Source: Limonium bicolor (taxonomy: Eukaryota; Streptophyta; Magnoliopsida; Caryophyllales; Plumbaginaceae). From it: a stretch of 64,000 nt of DNA. Below are positions 34,230 to 44,111 of this stretch, in pieces. The stretch spans positions 94,955,005 through 95,019,004 of the forward strand of contig CM041780.1 in the NCBI GenBank assembly GCA_023374045.1, read 5' to 3'. The notes below the pieces were generated by a model that was given only the letters and a program-made list of their open reading frames with translations, did not search any database and was not told the origin of the DNA. Positions within the stretch are counted from its first letter, which is position 1. The number at the start of each line of letters is the position of its first letter. A program made the position numbers and the translations under genes.

Positions 34230-36195
34230 GATCTTCACTTACAATAAAATTTGTTACTAATCTTTTACAAACATTATATAAGTGTGGTATAGACTAAAGG
34301 ATGTACACATTGTCTTTAGCAACATACAATTATTTGTTAGTATATGACCATAAGTTTTACTAACACATAAAAAAGTAATACTAAAACCTATAGCGACACC
34401 ATATATACTAACATAAAAAATATGATGGAATAGGTCTTAGCGTTTTACCGACACATAATTCATTTTTACTAACACTTAGTGTGTGTTAGTAAAACTGAGT
34501 TTGTTTGTAGTGTGACAAACAAAGACTAAAGTACCCTCATATTAATAAAGGGGGCCGGTTTCTTAAGTGTGGTGACTCACCACTCACTTGTTATTTTGTT
34601 AAATAAATAAAGATGACTAATTAAAACTACTTTTTACTTTATTACTACAAATATCTTCTAAAGCAAATTCTATCTTCATTCTCATTTCTTTCCTTCATTT
34701 CCCACGGTCCCAACCTTCTTCTTCCTTCCTTCTGCTGTCTCTCACGGTAATATCACCACACCATGAAAACTCCATCTTTGACCACTTGTAAAATCTAGCT
34801 CACTTGTCCAAATAAAATTCTAAGACCACCAATCTCTTCCTCTCATCAAGCTCTTCATTCTATCTTCTCAAAACTTCAAGAGCCCCATTTTGGTGCCAAG
34901 GAGTTCCACCATTGAAGGAGCTTGAGCTTGTCTTTTTACACATTGTTGATCTCCTTTTCTTCTAGGTAAGGAATCTCAAAGAAAAATCATGTTTCCTCCA
35001 TGTTTTTACCTTGACCGAAAATACACATTGATGTAGCTCTTTGTGTGACTTTGTTCTAGCTTCATTTCAACTCTTCATGGACTAGGTGGAGTCCTCTCTT
35101 GATATATATTCAAACTCTCTTCAAAGATCAAGGTAAAACAACTACATTAATGTTTTTGAAACAATGTAAAATTAGGGTTTACAATGAGATGAAGCTTATA
35201 GCTTGAATACTCATTATAATGTTTGTATTGTTTAGATTTTGACAAGGAATCAAATACCTTACCGGTTTTATAAGGAAACAAGAAAGAAGTTGTTTGGAAA
35301 AGAGGTAAATCTACTAACCTAATGTGTTTAATGCCTTAGGAGAAATGAGCTTATAAATGCTTATTAAAACTACCTAAGGAGCAAATGGTGAATGACTTAG
35401 TAAAGTGTTCTCAAGAGACTAGTAAAAGGCATATGTGTGTTGAGTGTATTTGCAGGTCAAAGGCAAATATATTGTGGAAATTCAGTGTTTATGATTTAAG
35501 CACTTTAAGGGCCTAAGAGCCATGCATTTTAAGGGCCTAATGCCATGCAATTTAAATTATGCCTATATTGTGATGTAGTGTGAATTTGGTGAAGTTTGTA
35601 AGAGAGTGTTCTTGGTGTTCTTAGTGTTCTTGGGTGTTTAATGATGAAAATAATGTGCTAAGGTGTAACAAAATGCTAGGAGAACTTATGTCGAAATTTA
35701 GGAAATGCATAAGGAGTTCAAGATGTTGTAAAGGAATTTGATGAACTAGGAAGTGTTCTAGAGTGTAATAAGGACTTAGGCATGATCTTGAGATTTTGGT
35801 AAGTACCAAAGTCACTTTGGGACTTAGGTAAATACTTAGGCAACTTTGATAAATAAGGAGAAAGTGTAAACTTGGAAAAGAATTTTCAAGAAGGATATAA
35901 GGAGTTAGTTGTGAGAGATGATGCTTGGGAGATGATGTTAAATAAGGAGAAAAACTTTTGGGATAGTAGTTATCATAGGTATGAAACACCACTCGAAAAA
36001 CTAGGAGAAAACATTGTAAGTGTTAGGAATTTTGTGAAGATATAAGTAAAGGTTTAAGGAATTAGAAAATGAGTTTTATGAGTGTTTAAGGACGTCTTAA
36101 GGTGTTTAAAGTGCCCAAATGAGGTTAGGGGGTACTAGGTTATATGGGGTGAAGTTTGGAGTTGAATGTGAAAAGGAAAACAAAGGTCTGGGGCA

Positions 36196-36527
36196 GACCG
36201 AATTGCGACCGAACTTGCAAGTTCGGCCGAGCCCAGTTTACCCTGCGAGAATTGGCTTCTGGAATGGACCGACCTTGGGGACCGGACTTGCAAGGTCGGT
36301 CGGGCTTGTATTTTGTGTACGGATTGAGTTACTGGAATCGACCGAACATAGGACCGGACTTGGCAAGTTCGGTCGGGCTAAATTTTCAAAGGGAAGAAAC
36401 TCTCGGGAATAGACCGAACATATGACCGAACTTACAAGGTCGGTCGAGTAGAAAATTTTGACGGAAATGTGTTCTGGAATCGACCGAACTTGGGTAAGTT
36501 CGGTCGGTAAGGTCGGTCGGACCTAAA
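36196..36527. repeat. Palindromic GACCGAAC...GTTCGGTC array in the copy C 5' LTR
   Basis: Five successive hairpins pair GACCGAACTTG or GACCGACCTTG with AAGTTCGGTCG or AAGGTCGGTCG (for example 36207-36229, 36268-36303, 36340-36378, 36411-36448, 36481-36526). The 3' LTR carries the same array at 55586-55913. The core CCGAACTT/AAGTTCGG is the same as in the LTRs of copy B and element D, but the flanking bases differ (GACC here, GTCC there). Confidence 0.9.
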
Positions 36528-37877
36528 CTTGTAAAAAAAAAAAAGAAAAGAATGTGACTTATGTAGTTAACCCTAGGGTGTATAATGAAGGTAACCTAGG
36601 GTAGAATAGACATTAAAGCATGTCATACAAGCATGTTAAATACTTAGTAAGTTTGAAGTTAAATAAAAATTAACCGACGTTACTAATGTGTTTAGGATTC
36701 TCTCAAGGTGGAAATCAATCGAGGCAAGGACCAAGGTATGGTTTTCTGTAGTCTGTTGCCTACCGGTTTGCACCGGCTTGTGTGTTGTTTGTTTTTCTGT
36801 GTGTTTATGACCTTGTAAGATTAAACCATGTAAGGAGGTTACAGTTGTTAAATATTATTGTGTTGTTAAGTATGACTCTCTTTCCCTTGTGTGTGTCTAA
36901 CAAGACTCGACTTATTATTGTGAATTGTTTATTGAGTTCAATGATGAACTACTAACAAGGGCTAACGGGGGAAGTGAGGAGTCCGGTCTGTTCCGGCCAC
37001 GCGTGTGAGTATGGGAGTCGATGTCATAACCGGTTCGATTCTCTCTGTATGTTATGGTTGTTTCCAATTTGGTTTCCAACCTTCCCTTTAGCTTAACCAG
37101 GCTATTTTACTGACTCACGTCGGGCCACAGGGGCATACTATGTGTTATTTCGGTGTGCTTGGATCACTATATCCGAGGCACCTTGTGTTAAGTTATCCGT
37201 TCAATCTAACCGGACGGTAACGAGTTATGTAACGAGCTAAGTTTGAGCATGGCAACATTCTCTAGGCTCTCAATGGGGACTAACTGTGTTGGTTCTCTTC
37301 CTATAAGGAATTGTTCTTGTGTGATGTATGTGATGTTGTGTACTATACCCATGTTATGTTGTATATGTATAAGTTGTGTGTTTTAAAATAATGCCATGTC
37401 ATCATGACAAATAGTTTGCGCGCATCCCGGTAGCCGATGGGCTGCGCGTTAACCATACCAGCCAAGGGTTGCTGACCCCCTCGGGGGATCCATATTTCTT
37501 TTACTGCAGGATGAGGATCGAAGAAGCGGAGTGGCTCTAGATCCTAGAGTGTAGTTTACTTTTGAGTACTTTGGATGTTTGCCCGGGATGCGCCTGTGCT
37601 CCCGTGGCGTGTTATATGTTTGGTTATGATGGTTTACAGTGATAGTATACAGTGAAGGATTTATGTAACACTCGGTATTTTGTTGATGTATATATATGGT
37701 TGTTAGTTCTATGCTCGGGAGTCTGATCATCAGACCGGTACACTTGTATTTATTCAGCCTTGTTAACCACGTGGGTTGACGGCGTTGTAGCACCAATCGT
37801 TTAGTTACTGTTTAGTTGTTCATATTCCGCTGCGATTCCAAGTAATGTGATGTGCGTAGTAGGGGTGTTACAAAAAG

Positions 37878-37904
37878 TGGTATCAGAGCGAATATCGCTC
37901 TGAT
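37878..37904 (+). promoter_or_regulatory. Primer binding site and overlapping hairpin, copy C
   Basis: TGGTATCAGAGC at 37878-37889, five bases after the LTR, is the tRNA-Met primer site. Arms ATCAGAGCGA (37882-37891) and TCGCTCTGAT (37895-37904) form a perfect 10-bp stem with a three-base loop, sequestering most of the primer site. Confidence 0.92.
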
Positions 37905-38088
37905 GACTAGAATACCGAGCTTAGGGATATACCGAGTTAGGAAACCTAACTACAGTTACCTAAGTGGACAGTTATGGAAAGGTTAACCACTAACTAAGTG
38001 TGGAGATACCTTATTATCGGGAAGCGTTACAATCGTTGGACCGATAAGTGTGCAAGCATATTGCTAATAAATATTCATGTGAATTCAG

Positions 38089-39542
38089 ATGGCAGGTAGA
38101 CCGCGAGGTAGAGGCCGCGGAAGTGGTACCGGTAATGTGGGTGACCAGGGCGAGAACCCTACGGCACAGGTTATGGCTGAGGTAGTAGCAGCCGCCGTAG
38201 CCCAGATGGTACCCCAGCTTGTGGCAGCTATTCAGCAGGGGCAGACGCCCGGAGTTCAACTACCACCACCTCCACCGCCACGTGAGACCAACTGGGTCAA
38301 GGCGTTGGCTGATTTGAGGCCACCCTCATTCAGTGGGGAGACCGATCCCCGTAAACTCGAGGCGTACATCTCCGAAATGGAGACCGCTTTCGAAACCCTA
38401 GCAGTACCTGAGCAGGTCAAGGTACGACTTGCTGCTTATTACTGAAGGGCTCAGCACAGAGCTGGTGGAAGCTTGTGCGAGAGGGCAGAGTTGCTGACCC
38501 GACTTTCCTATGGAGGGAGTACACGGCTCTGCTGTGAGCCAAGTACTACCCTATACATGTGCAAGAGGCCAAGCGCCTGGAGCTGGACAGTTTGAGGCAA
38601 GGGGATAAGATGACGGTAGATGAGTACTACTCAGCCTTCATCGGACTTATCCACCTGCTACCGGATCTGGGTTACTCAGACCGGATCCTGTGAACCGTTT
38701 CTACAACGGGCTGAACTATCGCCTACGCTACGGCATGGGGCCTACTGGATATACCACTTTGCAGGTAAAGGAACTACAGTGTAATGTGAATAAGTGTGTA
38801 CGATGTGTTAATGTGTTGTGAATTTATTTGGCGGGGCATAACTGACACGCTAAATATAGGAGTGCTATCATGCCGCTGCAATTGTGGAGATCACCGTCCG
38901 TCTGAGGGACGAGAAGAGTGCGCTCAAGCGCAAGGCTCAGAACGAGGGCCAAGGCACGCAAGGGCAGTGGGGAGGGAAGAAAAAGAAATCATACCCCCAG
39001 TCCCAGAAAGGACAGCAACAGGGTGGCAAGGGCCAGACCCAGACCACCACTGCTGAGGAGCCTCTGCAGCTCACCTATGCGTATGCGGCCAAGCCCCTAC
39101 GTTCTTACCCACCTAAAGGTAATTGTCTAATCCTGTGTGATAAGTTAGAGTATATGTTGATAAGTTGTGGAACAAGTATGATTGTGTATTGTGATAGCAG
39201 CTAGCACGGGCTCTGGACCGGAGCGCCACTATTACTGCAAGTGGTGCAACGGAGACCACCCCGACAAGGACTGCAAGGGTAACGATGTTCAGTGCCGATA
39301 TTGTAAGAAGATGGGTCACCGCGATCACGAATGCTGGCAGAACCCGAACAGTAGGAACTACAGGCCCAAGGGGGAATGGAAGGGTAAGGCCACTGCGACC
39401 ACCGAAGGCCAGAAGACGGCAAACCAGCCACCCCCAGATCAGAGGTACACAGAGTCCCAGAAGGGGAAGGGGTCGGGGTCCAACAAGGCCACCCTGAATG
39501 TGGTGGACCGGTCTGAGGCGCCAGGGCCCTCTTCTAGACCAG
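38089..39542 (+). pseudogene. gag of AlkB-gypsy copy C, three exons
   Basis: Exon 1 (38089-38764) starts MAGRPRGRGRGSGTGNVGDQ at the ATG matching copy B. It has ETNWVKALADLRPPSFSGETDPRKLEAYISEMETAFE and then a frame change near 38440, a TGA in place of Arg near 38537 (CGA to TGA) and another indel near 38690. A 95-bp intron (38765-38859) precedes exon 2 (38860-39118, ECYHAAAIVEITVRLRDEKSALKRK, Gln/Lys-rich, LTYAYAAKPLRSYPP). A second intron (39119-39197) ends in TAGCAG. Exon 3 (39198-39542) carries two zinc knuckles, CKWCNGDHPDKDC and CRYCKKMGHRDHEC, and ends SSRPG at the alternative donor. Unspliced, it stops at TAA 39551-39553. Gag makes the particle and binds RNA. The introns are inferred from borders, phase and conservation in three copies. 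Confidence 0.87.
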
Positions 39543-39687
39543 GTACCGCCTAAATTGTTGAATGTAATAAGTGTCTGCATACCGCATTTCATGCATGTGT
39601 GTGAGTGAGTTTAAGTAAACAACCATGTGAGTAAATAAATAAAGTATAGTGTGAGATTTACCTAATTAGAGTACTCTAAACTTAAAG

Positions 39688-40426
39688 GAACCTTCAATAT
39701 ATGTTATCCAATCCCACCCACACCAAACCCTGAAGAAACCACCATCAACATCACCGACTTTCCATTGGAGCAATGTCAGGTTATCCAGCCAGGTATGATA
39801 CTCTTAAATGGATACCTGACACCGGAAGCACAAATCCATATCATCAGACGATGCGACGAACTTGGAGCAAAACCAGGAGGGTTTTACACACCCGAATACC
39901 CGAACGGATCAAGAATGCAATTAAAGATGATGTGCATGGGTAAGGACTGGAACCCTTACACCAAGACATATCAGGAATGCGAGCCGAAGACGGAGCAACA
40001 GTTCCAAGAATACCAGAGGAGTTCCATGCGGTCGTAAACCACGCCGTGGGAATTGCTCAACAAGTTGAAAAGGATTCAATTCCAAGTGTGAAAGCAGATC
40101 TATGTATTGTGAACTTCTACCAGAAAGGTGGACGGTTAGGTATACACCAAGACAAGGACGAGTCACCCGAGTCTCTAAGTAAGGGAGTACCCGTGGTGTC
40201 TTGGTCCATTGGTGATACCGCAGTGTTTGTGTATGGCGAGCAGAAGCGTGCTGAGCTCGCAAAGAAGCTACTGTTGAAATCGGGAGATGTATTAATCATG
40301 GGTGGGCAATCAAGGATGCTATACCATGGCATCAGGAAGGTCAAACTGAATACCGCACCGTCGGCAGTGATCAATGCCACACACATGAAACTCGGACGTT
40401 TGAATTTGACCTTCAGACAGTTTTAA
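39688..40426 (+). CDS. AlkB-like 2OG-Fe(II) dioxygenase exon, copy C
   Basis: This is the most complete copy of the AlkB domain. The exon follows acceptor CTTAAAG (39687) and continues gag exon 3 in phase as G-T-F-N-I-C-Y-P. Features in order: QVIQPGMILLNGYLT, GGFYTPEYPNG, LKMMCMGKDWNPYTK, a one-base deletion near 39975, ADLCIVNFYQKGGRLGIHQDKDE (HxD iron ligands), GVPVVSWSIGDTAVFVYGEQKRA, SGDVLIMGGQSRMLYHGI (distal iron His), and GRLNLTFRQF before a TAA at 40424-40426 (2-oxoglutarate-binding arginines). All predicted catalytic residues are present. The motif spacing resembles bacterial AlkB and plant ALKBH1-type proteins, so capture of a host gene is likely. Expected activity is oxidative demethylation of nucleic acid. 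Fused to Gag it could act on packaged element RNA or cDNA, which is inference. The single frame change may be a sequencing error. Confidence 0.9.
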
Positions 40427-40608
40427 GCCTTGTATAATTATGTGATGTGATAAACCAGTGTGTATTAAGGATGTTGTAAGTGTAAATCATGGCGACAGTA
40501 TAAGCCAATGAATGTTGTAAAAAGAGTGTGTTAATGAATAAAGTGGAGTTGTTTGAAGCATATAGACCGTGTTGTTACCCAGTACTTATTAGTTTGCCAA
40601 TGAATTAG

Positions 40609-41170
40609 GCTGTGCACTCGGAACGGGAGGTATACTGAGTGTCTGCAATGAGGCAGAAGCCGACAAGAGCGGCACAATCCTCACCGGTACCTTTCCAGTG
40701 AATGGCGTGGATGCATCGATCTTGTTCGACTCCGGAGCCTCACACACATTTATTTCGCTATCGTTTGCGAAGAGGCTGGGGTTAGATGGCGATGAGATGC
40801 CAGACTTCTGGTCACTCTCCCATCGAAAGAGCGGATCAGGTGTACCCGCTACCACCGAGATGTCATTGTGAGAATCAGGGGTGAAGAGTTTTCGATCGAC
40901 TTGATAGAGTTCGATGGACTAGGCTTTGATGTGATTGTCGGGATGAACTGGTTGGAGCGGTACAAGGGCAGAATCCTGTGTGCCGAGCATCGACTGCTTC
41001 TTCGGAGTCCATCTGGGGTTACCGTATCTTACCGCCAGAGGCCCAGGGAGCCTTCGACTCAGATCATCACCGCCATGGCTATGTATCATGAGTTACGACG
41101 AGGGAGTGATGTGTACCTCTGCTATGTCCAAGACATAGAGAGAGACCCTGAGTTGCCCAGATGTGCCGGT
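40609..41170 (+). pseudogene. Aspartic protease of copy C
   Basis: The exon starts after acceptor TGAATTAG at 40608, in phase with the donor at 39542 if AlkB is skipped. It reads CALGTGGILSVCNEAEADKSGTILTGTFPVNG, then LFDSGASHTFIS with the catalytic Asp. After a frame change near 40815 the second conserved block GLGFDVIVGMNWLERYKGRILCAEHR follows. It ends in a linker to reverse transcriptase with a one-base difference at about 41158. Confidence 0.87.
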
Positions 41171-41763
41171 AGTGTCGGAGTTTCCTGATGTATTTCCTAA
41201 GGAACTGCCGGGCATGCCGCCAGCACGAGAGGTTGAGTTTGAGATTGACTTAGTTCCGGGCACCGGACCCATTGCGAAAGCACCTTATCGTATGGCTCCA
41301 GCAGAGATGACAGAGCTCAAGGAGCAGCTGAGAGACCTACTCGACAAGGGCTTTGTCCGCCCTAGTGTTTCACCATGGGGAGCGCCGGTCCTCTTCGTGA
41401 AGAAGAAGGACGGTAGCCTCCGCCTGTGTATTGATTATCGGGAGCTGAATGCTGTTACGGTGAAAAACCGTTACCCTTTACCACGCATCGACGATCTATT
41501 TGATCAGCTGAGGGGAGCATCAGTATTCTCCAAGATAGACCTACGTTCCGGATACCACCAGATTGCCATCCGTGACAGTGATATCGAAAAGACAGCATTC
41601 AGAACTAGGTATGGGCATTATGAGTTCACAGTTATGCCGTTGGCTTGTCAAATGCACCAGCTAAGTTCATGGACTTAATGAACCGTTTGTTCCAAGATCA
41701 GTTGGACAAATCAGTGGTAGTCTTCATCGATGACATACTTGTGTATTCAAATCGAGAGGTGAG
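41163..41763 (+). pseudogene. Reverse transcriptase, N-terminal part, copy C
   Basis: Polymerase domain with [90 protein letters not shown]. After a one-base frame change near 41640 comes the FIDDILVYS catalytic strand (41720-41750). The frame is cut by the solo LTR insertion at 41764 and resumes at 43350. Confidence 0.92.
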
Positions 41764-43349
41764 TGCAGACGTTATAATCTGAGTGGTTTAAGTGGTGTAA
41801 TTAAAATTAAAGAAAAGAAATTAAAACCCAAAATTAACGTCGGGCTGCAAACAAATCCCGGTCGCAGTAGTATAGTGAAATGTAAGCGACCGGATATCGA
41901 ACCACGGGACTAATATACATATTATAGTACCTAAGCGTGTCACAAAGAGGGGGGGATTAATTGACTTGTTACATAAATAAAAAACAGTTAATAAAATTAA
42001 CTAAGTAACAAATAAACTAAACGGGACTCTGGTTCACATTAATATAATATCTGCTCTTTCATGCTAGGTCTACTGGTTTAATTATAACTGTTTGGCAAGA
42101 TTCCTGTTATTTTCTTAAGGTCCGATGAAAACTCATAAGAACTCGTTCACCTGTAATGCAAGGTCCGATGAAAACTCAAGCAAAAGCCTGCGAACGGCAG
42201 AGGAGTGTTGAGGGATTACATTTGCAACTGAGTACTAACTTAAACGATGAAAATAAGTTTCCCCCAGTTTTACGGCTTAATCAACCCATCTGTTTCCAAC
42301 CGATGAAATCAAAAATAGACTTAGTAAAGCATTTTAATAAATTCATGAGGTTTATTAAAAAGATGGCGAGAAAACCTTTAACCGTAACAAACTTTATTAA
42401 AACTAAAACCAGTAAAACATATTGCATAATTAATACAGATACATAATAATTATTCACAGAGTAAGCGTAACCAGCCTAACATATTAAATAGATAGACAGA
42501 GACAAGAGTAATAGAAATCATCCGTAATCACTCCGGCTCACTCTGCTATTTTGTATACGTAGGGCTAGAGGTGAATTTGTGGAATGTGGAAATAAATAAA
42601 ATGGAGAAGGCGGAAGAAGAGAAATGAGATGGCGTGAGGTGTGGTGAAGTGGTCGTGGATGGATTGATGGTGGATTGGAACTCCAGAGGAACCACGGAAG
42701 GAGCCTCCGGAAGGACACTGGAGAAGGTGTTCGAGCGTTGTATTTATAGAGGAAGAAGAAGCAGAGCAGCAGCTTCAATCAATTGATTGAGCTCGATGAT
42801 TGAAGCCTCACTGATTGCAGGGGACAGGAACAACGCGTGATTTCTGGTAGGCGGAGTAGATAGATATGGCAGTGGAGAGAGTCGGCGCGAGTTGCAGACG
42901 AAGACGGGCGAAGAAGATAAGGTCGCGCACATTTATACACGACCGCCTGATAACATGCGGTCTCCTCTCTGCTGTCCGCCCATTTAGAGGCGGTCTTGTG
43001 TTCCTTGTCCGCCTCCTTGACCGCCCATTAAGAGGCGGTTGCCTCCTTCTCGTCCGCCCGGCGGTAGCCCTTAGTGTCGTCCGCCTCGTATGTGGCGGTA
43101 GCCCTTAGTGTCGTCCGCATGCAAGTCCTCATGGTATGGGGCGGTTACACTACTGCTTCACGTGATTTAATCCTTCATATACTATGTGTTTGTGTTTTGG
43201 TATTTTTCCTACATTTTAACACATATAATACATCAGTTAATATAACAACATAAATATAGGAAAAACCCAATAAGTGTTAACATTACTAAAAATGCTGCAA
43301 TTAATAAGGTGATTAAACCTTAATAAGTCTATATGTTTTGCACTTATCA
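41764..43349 (-). mobile_element. Inverted solo LTR of an Athila-type element
   Basis: It runs from TGCAGACGTTATAATC to GCACTTATCA and is flanked by the 5-bp target duplication GTGAG (41759-41763 and 43350-43354), so it is a solo LTR in the reverse direction. Its ends are the reverse complement of the element E LTR ends (TGATAAG...CTGCA), but the length (1586 bp) and most of the body differ, so it is a related family. The same family gives the fragment at 1-854. A GTCCGCC/GGCGG hairpin row lies at 42950-43150 and a TATA-like site near 42745-42755 on the minus strand. Confidence 0.93.
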
Positions 43350-44111
43350 GTGAGCATGAAAGCCACCTGAGAGATGTATTGCAAACTTGAGAAAGAATCA
43401 GCTGTATGCTAAATTTTCTAAGTGTGAATTTTGGTTGAATCAAGTATCATTTCTTGGACATGGATTTCTGACGTCGGATCGCTGTTGATCCGGCGAAGAT
43501 AGATGCAGTGCGCACCTGGCCTAGGCCGAAGACAGTTACCGATATCAGGAGCTTCCTCGGTCTGGCAGGTTACTATAGGAGGTTTGTGAAGAACTTCTCC
43601 AGTGTCTCGAAGCCGATTACTTCCTTGATGAAAAAGGATGCACCATTCGAGTGGACAGTCGACTGTGAGAGTTCTTTCGTGAGTCTCAAGGATGCTCTGA
43701 CATCTGCACTGGTTCTGACATTACCAGACGATCCAGATGGTTTTGAGGTCTATTGCGACGCATCAGGCAGGGGTATGGGTTGTGTGTTGATGCAACACGG
43801 GAAGGTCGTAGCTTACGCCTCCCGACAGCTGAAGAAACATGAGGAGAACTACCCTACCCACGACTTAGAATTGGGGGCCATTGTCTTCGCACTGAAGATA
43901 TGGTGACATCACTTGTATGGGGTAAGTGTGATGATTTATTCTGACCACAAGAGTTTAAAGTACTTGTTCACTCAAAAGGAGTTGAACATGAGGCAAAGAA
44001 GGTGGGTTGAATTTCTGAATGACTATGACATCAATCTACAGTACAAGGAAGGCAAGGCAAATGGGTAGCTGACGCATTGAGTCACCGAGCACACTCTCTC
44101 CATTCGCTAGT
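43350..44111 (+). pseudogene. Reverse transcriptase end and RNase H, copy C, interrupted
   Basis: It resumes the frame after the duplicated GTGAG. Visible are [20 protein letters not shown], then [21 protein letters not shown], then RNase [57 protein letters not shown] replaces Arg at about 43904 (CGA to TGA), followed by [27 protein letters not shown]. Frame changes occur near 43390 and 43480. Element E cuts it at 44112. Confidence 0.9.

Larger units (their letters stand above)
29185..34512 (+). mobile_element. CACTA transposon inserted in the 5' LTR of copy C
   Basis: The element begins CACTACAAACTAAGTG and ends AGTTTGTTTGTAGTG, with a 3-bp target duplication TGA (29182-29184 and 34513-34515). 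The uninterrupted 3' LTR confirms the empty site. TTACTAACAC-type subterminal repeats cluster in both ends (29204-29440 and 34230-34500). It is 5328 bp and carries one Transposase_24-like gene but no TNPD-type catalytic transposase, so it probably depends on another element for movement. Confidence 0.95.
28684..37872 (+). repeat. 5' LTR of copy C, interrupted by a CACTA element
   Basis: It starts TGAAATACCCCAAACC and ends GGGGTGTTACA. Segments 28684-29184 and 34516-37872 are homologous to the continuous 3' LTR (53403-57259). The net length is 3858 bp against 3857 bp. The copies differ mainly by small indels. The palindromic array is at 36196-36527 and a CCCCC...GGGGG hairpin lies near 37475. 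Confidence 0.95.

Noticed and set aside
39688..40426. An integrated plant RNA virus as the source of the AlkB domain
   Set aside because: No viral replicase, coat or movement protein lies nearby. In all three copies the domain is between Ty3/gypsy zinc knuckles and protease and is joined in phase, so it belongs to the retrotransposon.
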